Assembly: GCA_020636405.1 (NCBI GenBank)
Contig: JACJXW010000004.1
Coordinates: 2,530,001-2,594,000 of the forward strand
Source of the DNA: Lewinellaceae bacterium
GTDB taxonomy: Bacteria > Bacteroidota > Bacteroidia > Chitinophagales > Saprospiraceae
DNA: 64,000 nucleotides
Reading direction: 5' to 3'
The position numbers and the translations under genes are program-made. Every line of letters begins with the position of its first letter. The stretch's first letter is position 1. Below are positions 32,642 through 39,723 of the stretch, in pieces. A model generated the notes under the pieces. The model ran no database searches. It was not told the origin of the DNA and worked only from the letters and a program-made list of their open reading frames with translations.

Positions 32642-32994
32642 ATGGTAGGCCTCCTTTCCTTTGACAAAACCGAATATATTTTCAGCGCAGCCGAATTTTT
32701 CACCGATGTGTCCAAATTTTTAATTCTTCGGTAATGAGGAAAAGAAGTACAGAACTTTGGAATATGAACGAAGAAATGGATCTGCGAAATTTATTCCTTC
32801 AGGATTTTTCGCAATACGGCCATAAGCCTTCTGGTGGAGGTCCTGGTTGAAAAAGGAGGAGTTCCAGAGCCAGCTTACTTTGGTACGGCATAGTGCGTGG
32901 GAGGATGAAGAAATTTGTATTGGAGGGAGTTTTGGCGCTCCCTGTCCCGATGGATGTCGGGGAATTTCCGTTATAGGCAAACAAAAATTGAAAA
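32642..32994. other. Intergenic region at edge of AT-rich segment
   Basis: 353 bp. GCCGAATTTTTCACCGA (32690-32706) matches the motif at 23370 and 31917. Short frames exist on both strands (for example a 96-codon minus frame), but none has a credible start context, composition or family look, so I do not call a gene. GC drops sharply toward its right end. Confidence 0.45.
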
Positions 32995-34827
32995 ATGAAA
33001 ACTTCAACAACTATCATCTTGATTTTAGCAATTCAATTATTGAGTTTTTCACAAACTCCTTTCCACCAGCCAGGCGATTGGACACCGATCTTAATTGAAG
33101 AATTCGATAATTTAAATCATTGGAAAGTAGCTCATGAATTTGATCATTATGGAGAGCCACAAGTTTATACAAACAGGGCAAAAAATGTTTTTATCCGGGA
33201 TATTGGAGGGAACAATCACCTTGTGTTAAAGACATGCAATGAAAGTTATACTTGCGGTGGAACAAGCCCTTGGGGGTGTAGTAAATTAAATTATGACTAT
33301 ACTTCAGGGTGGGTTGAAACAAAAAGCACTTTTAATACTCAATACGGCTTCATAGAAGCGAGAATAAAAAACCCCAAAGGAAAAGGGTTATGGCCAGCAT
33401 TCTGGACTTTTATTGGAGAAGGTGTCTCCAACGGGAGTAATGCTGCAGAAATTGATATATTCGAGATGAATGGAAACAACACAACGGATCAAATAACAAA
33501 CCTGCACTTAGAATATGGGGCACCTAATTTTCATGGAGTTTCTTTCCCGGAACACATAAGTATCGCAGATTATTCCACAAGTTTTCATACTTATGGATTA
33601 AAATGGACACCAACAAATATATACTGGTATTTTGATAATCAAGAAATAAGGAAAACAAACAATCCTGGAATAATCGATCCTGTTAGAATTATATTAAATG
33701 TTGCTATTTGGCCAAACGATTTACCTGACAATACAACACAATTTCCAACCGAATTCATAGTAGATTTTGTGAAAGTTTATGAATACAACAAAAATGAGTT
33801 TATAGTGACATGGAATGACCATGAATCTGGTAAAATAGCCAAAGGGCATATAAAAGAAGGGGATGTTATCCTAAAGGGAGATTTCTATCAATCAGACGGG
33901 AAAGACGAACTCCTTATTTGTTATAGCGATAATAAATATGTTGAGATTTATGATTTTGATGGATTGAAATGGGATTCAAAATGGACTAATGGTGGAAGCG
34001 GGGAAGTTGAAAGTTGGCGATTAAACGATGGGGATATTTTTGAAATAGGAGATTATAATGGAGATGGGCATGAAAATCTATTAGCAATTTCACTTAATAC
34101 AAAGTGGTCGCAATTATATTTAATTGATGACAATGGATGGAATCTGGTATGGCATAATAATGGAAATGGGGAAATTAAATGGTGGTATTTTAATCAGGGT
34201 GACAAATTTATAGCAGGCGATTTTGATGGAGATGGGAAAGATGAATTACTTGCTGTCTCTCTCATTACGAAATGGTCGCAACTATATTCATTTGAAAATA
34301 ATGAATGGATTCAAGATTGGAGCAATAATGGAAATGGAAAAATAAAATGGTGGCTTTTTAATCAAGGTGATGATTTTATAGTTGGCGATTTCGATGGAGA
34401 CGGTAAGGATGAGTTGTTAATTGTTTCCTTCACTACGAAATGGTCGCAACTATATTCATTTGAAAATAATGAATGGATTCAAGATTGGAGCAATAATGGA
34501 AATGGAAAAATAAAATGGTGGCTTTTTAATGAAAATGATAAATATACCTCAGGGGATTTTGATAAAGATGGGAATGATGAATTGTTGTGCTTTTCTAATA
34601 CCAAATGGATACAATGCTATAATTGGTCGGGAGCGGATTGGAACATGGATTGGACAAATGATGGGACTGGCAATTTGGGTGGATTTAATTATAACGTATC
34701 GAATGCAAATGAAATATTAAGTGGGAATTTTCATACTTCCGATAAAAGTGATTTGTTCTTTATAGAGTTTCAATCAAACCCATGTATTGCTGTTTTCCAA
34801 AATTTAATAAGGTATTTAAAATTATAG
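32995..34827 (+). CDS. Secreted GH16-family glycoside hydrolase with FG-GAP-like repeats
   Basis: A 610-residue exported enzyme. The signal peptide is ~1-19. Residues ~28-265 match family 16 (laminarinase, agarase or lichenase type): 'ILIEEFDNLNHWKV', 'SGWVETKSTFNTQYGFIEARIKNPKGKGLWPAFW', and the catalytic motif E152-I-D-I-F-E157 with D154 (nucleophile E152, acid/base E157), then 'SFHTYGLKWTPTNIYWYFDN'. Residues ~285-600 hold about five repeats of ~56 residues containing GDFDGDGKDELL, resembling calcium-binding FG-GAP/VCBS propeller blades. There is no T9SS C-terminal domain, unlike other large secreted proteins here. Base composition is strikingly AT-rich, suggesting transfer. Substrate (beta-1,3-glucan or galactan) cannot be decided. 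Confidence 0.9.
   Translation: MKTSTTIILILAIQLLSFSQTPFHQPGDWTPILIEEFDNLNHWKVAHEFDHYGEPQVYTNRAKNVFIRDIGGNNHLVLKTCNESYTCGGTSPWGCSKLNYDYTSGWVETKSTFNTQYGFIEARIKNPKGKGLWPAFWTFIGEGVSNGSNAAEIDIFEMNGNNTTDQITNLHLEYGAPNFHGVSFPEHISIADYSTSFHTYGLKWTPTNIYWYFDNQEIRKTNNPGIIDPVRIILNVAIWPNDLPDNTTQFPTEFIVDFVKVYEYNKNEFIVTWNDHESGKIAKGHIKEGDVILKGDFYQSDGKDELLICYSDNKYVEIYDFDGLKWDSKWTNGGSGEVESWRLNDGDIFEIGDYNGDGHENLLAISLNTKWSQLYLIDDNGWNLVWHNNGNGEIKWWYFNQGDKFIAGDFDGDGKDELLAVSLITKWSQLYSFENNEWIQDWSNNGNGKIKWWLFNQGDDFIVGDFDGDGKDELLIVSFTTKWSQLYSFENNEWIQDWSNNGNGKIKWWLFNENDKYTSGDFDKDGNDELLCFSNTKWIQCYNWSGADWNMDWTNDGTGNLGGFNYNVSNANEILSGNFHTSDKSDLFFIEFQSNPCIAVFQNLIRYLKL
34266..34530 (+). repeat. Two perfect 97-bp direct copies within GH16 gene
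   Basis: 34266-34362 and 34434-34530 are identical, offset by 168 bp (56 codons, one propeller-blade repeat). The perfect identity, silent positions included, points to recent duplication or gene conversion. Confidence 0.85.
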
Positions 34828-34998
34828 AAAACTGAAGTAAATAAAAGAGTGAGCGCTAAAGCGAGGCGGAGCGTAGCCAGGGTTATAGCGATGGCGGCTG
34901 TTTTGCTAAACTTAATAAGTGTGAACAATGTATATATGTCAACTTTGATTGAACTATCCCGTATGACAACCAAATAACACAATCTTAAATCAATTATC

Positions 34999-36099
34999 AT
35001 GAAATCAACATTTTGTTTTTTATTCCTTGCCCTAATTAGCATAAATATCAATGGTCAAGCTAATTTCAAGTTTGATTGGGTGAATTCTGGTTCATTGGAA
35101 AGTTCACGAACTGTTCAAGAATGTAATGGATTGTCGGTAACACTAAGCACATCCATACCACATCAAGTTAATACCAGCCCCTCTTTTCCATTAACCTCTG
35201 CCACAATGTCTGTAAAGAACAGTATTAATGATTACACAATAACTATAAGCTTTTCAAAACCTGTATCGAATGTTAGGTTACATATTTCCGACATCGACAG
35301 AACTCCAAGAGATTTAAATAGTAATCCAATTGTTGGAAGCACCGATCATGGTGAAAAAATAATCAACCTTTTACCTTTCATGCCATCTGCTGACAACTCA
35401 TTAACAGTTGTTGGGAATGAAATTCATGCTGATTCAGATAATTCAGAAGGCTGGCTTTCCTGGAACGGCATCAATATTAATGCTATTTCATTTCAGGTTC
35501 AAAGATTGAATGATAGATATGGAATTATGTTAGATGAAATCGAATTTGACTGTTCGAGTTATGATTTGCCGATTTGTTGTCCACCAATGAATCAAGAATT
35601 AATGAAAGACTTGTTTGATCATATCCCATCAGGGCCAATAACCTCTCCCTATAAGTTGGATTTTAATAGCAATCCATATTTTGCCTCATTATTTCAGGCT
35701 TATTTGGAATATGTTAAATTAATTGACCCATCGATACAAAAATTAGTTTCCCATTGGAGATTGATTGAGGCAGGAACTGGCGTAACACCAAATAATGTTT
35801 ACTCTCCAATGGTAGAGGAGGTATATAGTTGGTTTGAACCCGGAGGAAATGAAAATATTTATGGCAATGCCAATTTCTTTAGTAATTCTTTAAATATTAA
35901 TCAATGGTATAAAATCCATACTGGTATTTATACTGAACCAACTAATGTGTTAACAGACTGTAAAGCAGCACTCTATTTTTTTTATCGAGTTCAAATAAGC
36001 AATGGAAGACTTATTGGAACTATTTCTGACGGAACAAATGTATTGAAGCGCATAGATTTTGGGGAAGGTAAAACTGTCATCAAGAAGGAAAGAAATTAA
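34999..36099 (+). CDS. Secreted hypothetical protein (AT-rich)
   Basis: A 366-residue protein with a signal peptide (MKSTFCFLFLALISININGQ). Residues ~20-190 form a beta-rich domain with 'VSNVRLHISDIDR' and 'YGIMLDEIEFDC', a pattern seen in secreted jelly-roll domains. Two cysteines follow (CCPPMNQELM), then a second region ~195-366 with 'SHWRLIEAGTGVTPNNVY' and 'YFFYRVQISNGRLIGTI'. No enzyme motif or T9SS domain is visible. Codon use is as AT-rich as the GH16 gene, 171 bp upstream, so both probably arrived together. Function unknown. Confidence 0.75.
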   Translation: MKSTFCFLFLALISININGQANFKFDWVNSGSLESSRTVQECNGLSVTLSTSIPHQVNTSPSFPLTSATMSVKNSINDYTITISFSKPVSNVRLHISDIDRTPRDLNSNPIVGSTDHGEKIINLLPFMPSADNSLTVVGNEIHADSDNSEGWLSWNGININAISFQVQRLNDRYGIMLDEIEFDCSSYDLPICCPPMNQELMKDLFDHIPSGPITSPYKLDFNSNPYFASLFQAYLEYVKLIDPSIQKLVSHWRLIEAGTGVTPNNVYSPMVEEVYSWFEPGGNENIYGNANFFSNSLNINQWYKIHTGIYTEPTNVLTDCKAALYFFYRVQISNGRLIGTISDGTNVLKRIDFGEGKTVIKKERN

Positions 36100-36360
36100 A
36101 CCGGCATAGAAAAAAGGATCAACCCTATTAAGGCCGAAAACTGATCCCAAGGGGTAAAAACGGCAGCCTCGCTATTTCTACAGTGAAGAAATGCCAGGTG
36201 CCTAGTCCCATTGGGAGTTGTACAGCCCGGCGAAATGCCGGTAGTGGCCGCTGGTGGAGCAGAGATGTCATTAGTACCTCTGTCCGCTAGTGGGCAATTA
36301 CACTTAATGAACATGGACAAAGACATAACCTAATTTACCCTTGTATAAAAATAGTAAACC

Positions 36361-36900
36361 ATGAAAAACAATGATCATATCTTCGTTCTCTTTTTATTAT
36401 TGTTGGTATGGAGTTGCAGCATCAGCCCAAAACCTTCTCAAAATATCTGGCGAAACGATGGAGAAGCAGGCCCGCCCTCCTTTTACAGTTCGGAGGAGAG
36501 CTGTGAAAAGATCCTGGGCATCCTGGCGTATCAGTCGATTGAGCATAAGGGCTTCGAAACCGAAGGCCGGTTTGCCGGTATCGCCGCTGCGAACTTTATG
36601 GATATCAGGCCCGACTCCGCCTTTTACCTGAACGCTTACAATGAGGTCAAGGACAAAGGGGCCTGCCGCTGTGAAAATGGAAAGCTTACGGTGGACTGGA
36701 CCGGGATGTTCGATCGGGAAATTGAATACGAGATTTATTTTAAAGATGACACCAGCGTGGAGTTGCGGTATCTCGACTACAAGAAAACCATTAAGTACTA
36801 TTATTTTGGTGATAAATCTGCCCTGGATGGCCCTATGGATAATCCAGCGAAGGTGGTTGGAAAATTGACGCGGGTAGAAGGACTGGAGGGAGAGAACTAG
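36361..36900 (+). CDS. Putative lipoprotein
   Basis: A 179-residue protein. Residues 1-19 form a lipoprotein signal (hydrophobic IFVLFLLLLVW then SC, so C20 is the likely lipidated residue). The mature part has 'SSEESCEKILGILAYQSIEHKGFETEGRFAGIAAANF' and a beta-rich C-terminal half, 'REIEYEIYFKDDTSVELRYLDYKKTIKYYYFG'. No family recognised. A TACCCTTG (36336-36343), one base from TAnnTTTG, may be its -7 element. GC content returns to the level of the window here, so the AT-rich island ends before this gene. Confidence 0.72.
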   Translation: MKNNDHIFVLFLLLLVWSCSISPKPSQNIWRNDGEAGPPSFYSSEESCEKILGILAYQSIEHKGFETEGRFAGIAAANFMDIRPDSAFYLNAYNEVKDKGACRCENGKLTVDWTGMFDREIEYEIYFKDDTSVELRYLDYKKTIKYYYFGDKSALDGPMDNPAKVVGKLTRVEGLEGEN

Positions 36901-36983
36901 AGTAACCCTCCTTGCCTTGATGACCACTCCCTCAGAACTTTCGTATTACCTGAGTCACTTTACAATATGGGGGGCTTGAGAAA

Positions 36984-37018
36984 AACAATATAACATTTTA
37001 GCCATTTAACAATCCAAC
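36984..37018 (+). repeat. Dispersed intergenic repeat, diverged copy
   Basis: AACAATATAACATTTTAGCC followed by ATTTAACAATCC; related to the copies at 14989 and 32055. Confidence 0.4.
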
Positions 37019-37161
37019 CAGAACCCCAGTGTAAAGCTCTTGTCCTGTCACTTTCGAAGCAGATTGGTTTAGGCATCCTACCCGCTTTCTCCATTTGCGA
37101 AGCCAGCTTATTAATCGTATGTTTGTGCCGGACTATTTCACACTTTTTATACTGTCAGACG

Positions 37162-38109
37162 ATGATCCGGTATTATGCAAAAGAGGAGGGTAAGCTGAAA
37201 GAGCTGGAAGAGCCGGAGGTAAGCTGTTGGGTCAACATCTCGCCCCCTTTCAGCCACGAGGAGCTCGAGGAAGTCGCCATGCAGTTCGATGTACCGCTTG
37301 ACTTCCTTACCGACTCGCTCGACATCGACGAGCGTTCCCGCTATGAACGGGAGGATGACGTGCGCCTCATCGTCGTCAATACCCCCATCCTGAACGAGGC
37401 CGAGGAGGAGAACGACGCCATTTACATCACCGTGCCAATTGGTATCATCATCACCATTGAGCATGTCATTACCATCACCTCCTACGAAAACCCCGTTCTG
37501 CAACTCTTTCTGGATGACAAGGTGAAGAATTTCACCCCCGCCGATGACTCTTCCTTTGTGCTGCAGATCATGGAGCAGAATGTATACCGCTTCCTCACCT
37601 GCCTGAAAAAGCTCAACCTCAAGCGGAACCTCATCGAACAGGAACTCTATGACTCCAGCCGGAATAAGGAGCTGAAGCAACTCCTGAGTATTGAAAAAAG
37701 TTTGGTCTACTTCGTCAATACACTGAGCGCCAACGAACTGCTCAAGATGAAAATGAAGCGGACCGACTTCCTGCACATCCGGGATGATGAGGATAAGTCC
37801 GACCTTTTTGAGGATATTATTATCGACAACAGCCAGGCCCTGGAAATGGCCAACGTATATACCAACATCCTCAACGGCACCATGGACGCCTACGGGTCGA
37901 TTATTTCCAACAACCTCAATATCACCATTCGCCGGCTCACCCTCATCACCATCATCCTGATGGTTCCTACCCTCGTCGCCAGCTTTTATGGCATGAACGT
38001 TCCCCTTCCCCTGGAGGGCAAAGGATACGCCATATACATTATCGTGGCCCTCTCGGTCGGCATGAGCCTGCTCGTCGCCTGGTACTTTCAACGCAAACGC
38101 CTGTTCTGA
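37162..38109 (+). CDS. corA: CorA-family magnesium/divalent-cation channel
   Basis: A 315-residue pentameric channel subunit. The cytosolic funnel (~1-250) has 'VNISPPFSHEELEEVAMQFDVP' and 'DERSRYEREDDVRLIVVNTPI'. Two C-terminal membrane helices are separated by the pore signature G277-M278-N279 (YGMNVPLP), ending 'VALSVGMSLLVAWYFQRKRLF' with basic residues inside. The start at the ATG at 37162 matches the family (MIRYYAKEEGKL); an in-frame GTG at 37123 is unlikely. Length is usual. It mediates Mg2+ (or Co2+/Ni2+) uptake at the inner membrane. It is monocistronic. Confidence 0.93.
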   Translation: MIRYYAKEEGKLKELEEPEVSCWVNISPPFSHEELEEVAMQFDVPLDFLTDSLDIDERSRYEREDDVRLIVVNTPILNEAEEENDAIYITVPIGIIITIEHVITITSYENPVLQLFLDDKVKNFTPADDSSFVLQIMEQNVYRFLTCLKKLNLKRNLIEQELYDSSRNKELKQLLSIEKSLVYFVNTLSANELLKMKMKRTDFLHIRDDEDKSDLFEDIIIDNSQALEMANVYTNILNGTMDAYGSIISNNLNITIRRLTLITIILMVPTLVASFYGMNVPLPLEGKGYAIYIIVALSVGMSLLVAWYFQRKRLF

Positions 38110-38200
38110 GCCCCACCGCTCGTTCCACCGCTCCCCTGAAGCTCTAATACGCTCCCATGCCCTTCGATACTTTATAACTTATTAGGTGACAGTGCCCCGG

Positions 38201-38301
38201 TTTTCCACAATTGAGTTTTCCACATTGTGGAAAAAATAACTAACATTAAGTTTGTATTGATAATCAAGTGTTTGTGTTTTTTATCAACATAGTGTTGATA
38301 A
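38201..38301 (+). promoter_or_regulatory. nrdBA control region: promoter and five DnaA-box-like 9-mers
   Basis: TTTTCCACA occurs at 38201-38209 and 38216-38224 and inverted at 38226-38234; the last two form a 19-bp palindrome. TTATCAACA (38281-38289) faces its inverse (38293-38301). These differ by one base from the DnaA box TTATCCACA. A promoter is visible: TTG at 38225-38227, 19 bp, then TAAGTTTG (38247-38254, exact TAnnTTTG). The start of nrdB lies 370 bp on; the leader has no riboswitch I recognise. Confidence 0.6.
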
Positions 38302-38623
38302 CTTTAGGGGCTATGAATAGCTGATCTTTTTAATTTAGTGCACACAAGCAACACATACTAGGGACGACAGCCATACCTGTCTGCGCTATTTTATCGTGTT
38401 TAAACTTCAGCCGCCTCCGTTGCCGGCTGAGCCAGGAGCGCAAAGGCAGAAAACTCCCGAAAGTATTCAGAAAAACAGCAGGTTTACAGCCAACTTTTCT
38501 CACAGCACTCCGGGTGGGTTACTGCCCGTCCGCGAGGGTATATTGTTGTGCTGAAAGCCGGAAAAGCGGCGCTTCCTTTCTTCATTCTATTATCTTTTAA
38601 AAAATTAAAAACGCTTAATTAAC

Positions 38624-39601
38624 ATGACTCAGCAAGTAGAGCCGATTCTTCAGGAAAACCCCCACCGTTTTGTACTTTTCCCCATCAAACACGACGATAT
38701 ATGGGCTTTTTATAAAAAATCAGAAGCCAGTTTCTGGACTGCCGAGGAGATTGACTTGTCTTCCGACCTGGCAGACTGGAGCAACAAACTCAACGACGAC
38801 GAGCGCCACTTCATCAAGCACGTGCTGGCTTTCTTTGCTGCTAGTGATGGGATTGTCAACGAAAACCTGGCAGAGAACTTCGTTAGTGAGGTGCAATACA
38901 CAGAAGCCAAGTTCTTCTATGGTTTCCAGATCATGATGGAGAACATCCATTCCGAGACCTACAGCCTGTTGATCGATACCTATATAAAAGACGCCAAAGA
39001 GAAAGACTACCTTTTCAATGCCATCGAAACCCTGGATTGCGTGAAGAAAAAGGCGGATTGGGCCCTGCGCTGGATCGAGAACGGCAGCTTTCAAGAGCGC
39101 CTTGTCGCCTTTGCGGCTGTGGAAGGCATTTTCTTTTCCGGTTCTTTCTGCTCGATCTTCTGGTTGAAAAAGCGCGGCCTGATGCCGGGCCTGTCCTTCT
39201 CCAATGAGTTGATCTCCCGCGATGAAGGTATGCACTGCGACTTCGCCTGCCTGTTGTACAACAACCACGTATCCAATAAATTGTCTGAAAAGGTCATCCG
39301 GGATATCATCACCGACGCAGTGAATATCGAGAAGGAGTTCGTTTCCGACGCCCTGCCGGTCAACCTGATCGGAATGAACGCCACGCTAATGTGCCAGTAC
39401 ATCGAGTTTGTCGCCGACCGCCTGCTGGCCGCTTTGAGCCAACCCAAAATTTACAACGTGGAAAACCCCTTCCCCTGGATGGATATGATCTCCCTGCAGG
39501 GCAAAACCAACTTCTTCGAAAAGCGCGTGGGCGACTACCAGAAGTCCGGGGTCATGTCTGGACACGATAAGCAGGTCTTTTCACTGGATGAGGACTTTTA
39601 G
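38624..39601 (+). CDS. nrdB: Ribonucleotide reductase small subunit, eukaryote-like class Ia
   Basis: The 325-residue R2 subunit that carries the diiron centre and stable tyrosyl radical for reducing ribonucleotides. 'FYGFQIMMENIHSETYSLLIDTYIKD' contains iron ligands E and H and the likely radical tyrosine Y113. Other ligands are in 'AVEGIFFSGSF' and 'ISRDEGMHCDFA'. The text is far closer to animal R2 than to E. coli NrdB, including the C-terminal tail (FSLDEDF, animal-type FTLDADF) that docks to the large subunit. Next is nrdA on the same strand. Control by the upstream region is likely, since dNTP supply must follow replication. Confidence 0.96.
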   Translation: MTQQVEPILQENPHRFVLFPIKHDDIWAFYKKSEASFWTAEEIDLSSDLADWSNKLNDDERHFIKHVLAFFAASDGIVNENLAENFVSEVQYTEAKFFYGFQIMMENIHSETYSLLIDTYIKDAKEKDYLFNAIETLDCVKKKADWALRWIENGSFQERLVAFAAVEGIFFSGSFCSIFWLKKRGLMPGLSFSNELISRDEGMHCDFACLLYNNHVSNKLSEKVIRDIITDAVNIEKEFVSDALPVNLIGMNATLMCQYIEFVADRLLAALSQPKIYNVENPFPWMDMISLQGKTNFFEKRVGDYQKSGVMSGHDKQVFSLDEDF

Positions 39602-39639
39602 AAAGGTATTACGGCGTTCTGGTTTTGCGGTTCTACGGA

Positions 39640-39723
39640 CACAATACCAAAACACCACAATACCACAATACCACAATACCGATAACACCACAATACCAAA
39701 AAAACCACAATACCGACAACACC
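39640..39723 (+). repeat. Tandem repeat (ACCACAAT, 8-9 bp) just before nrdA start
   Basis: Degenerate ACCACAAT/ACCGATAAC units fill the whole nrdB-nrdA gap up to the nrdA ATG. The units remain open in frame and can be mis-read as a 33-residue N-terminal extension. Confidence 0.85.

Noticed and set aside
34850..34910. GC-rich patch in the AT-rich island (GAGCGCTAAAGCGAGG region) as an integron-type attC site
   Set aside because: It has some inverted symmetry, but no paired core sites or integrase, so the call cannot be supported.
36096..36326. 76-codon minus-strand frame upstream of the lipoprotein gene
   Set aside because: No signal, domain or conserved pattern; composition fits non-coding DNA.
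38201..38301. Chromosomal replication origin
   Set aside because: DnaA-like boxes are clustered, but only five imperfect ones, overlapping a promoter, with no dnaA/dnaN or typical origin genes next to them.
38302..38623. Cobalamin or other riboswitch in the nrdBA leader
   Set aside because: I looked for the B12-box and other conserved cores; they are absent, although the 320-nt leader has some stems.
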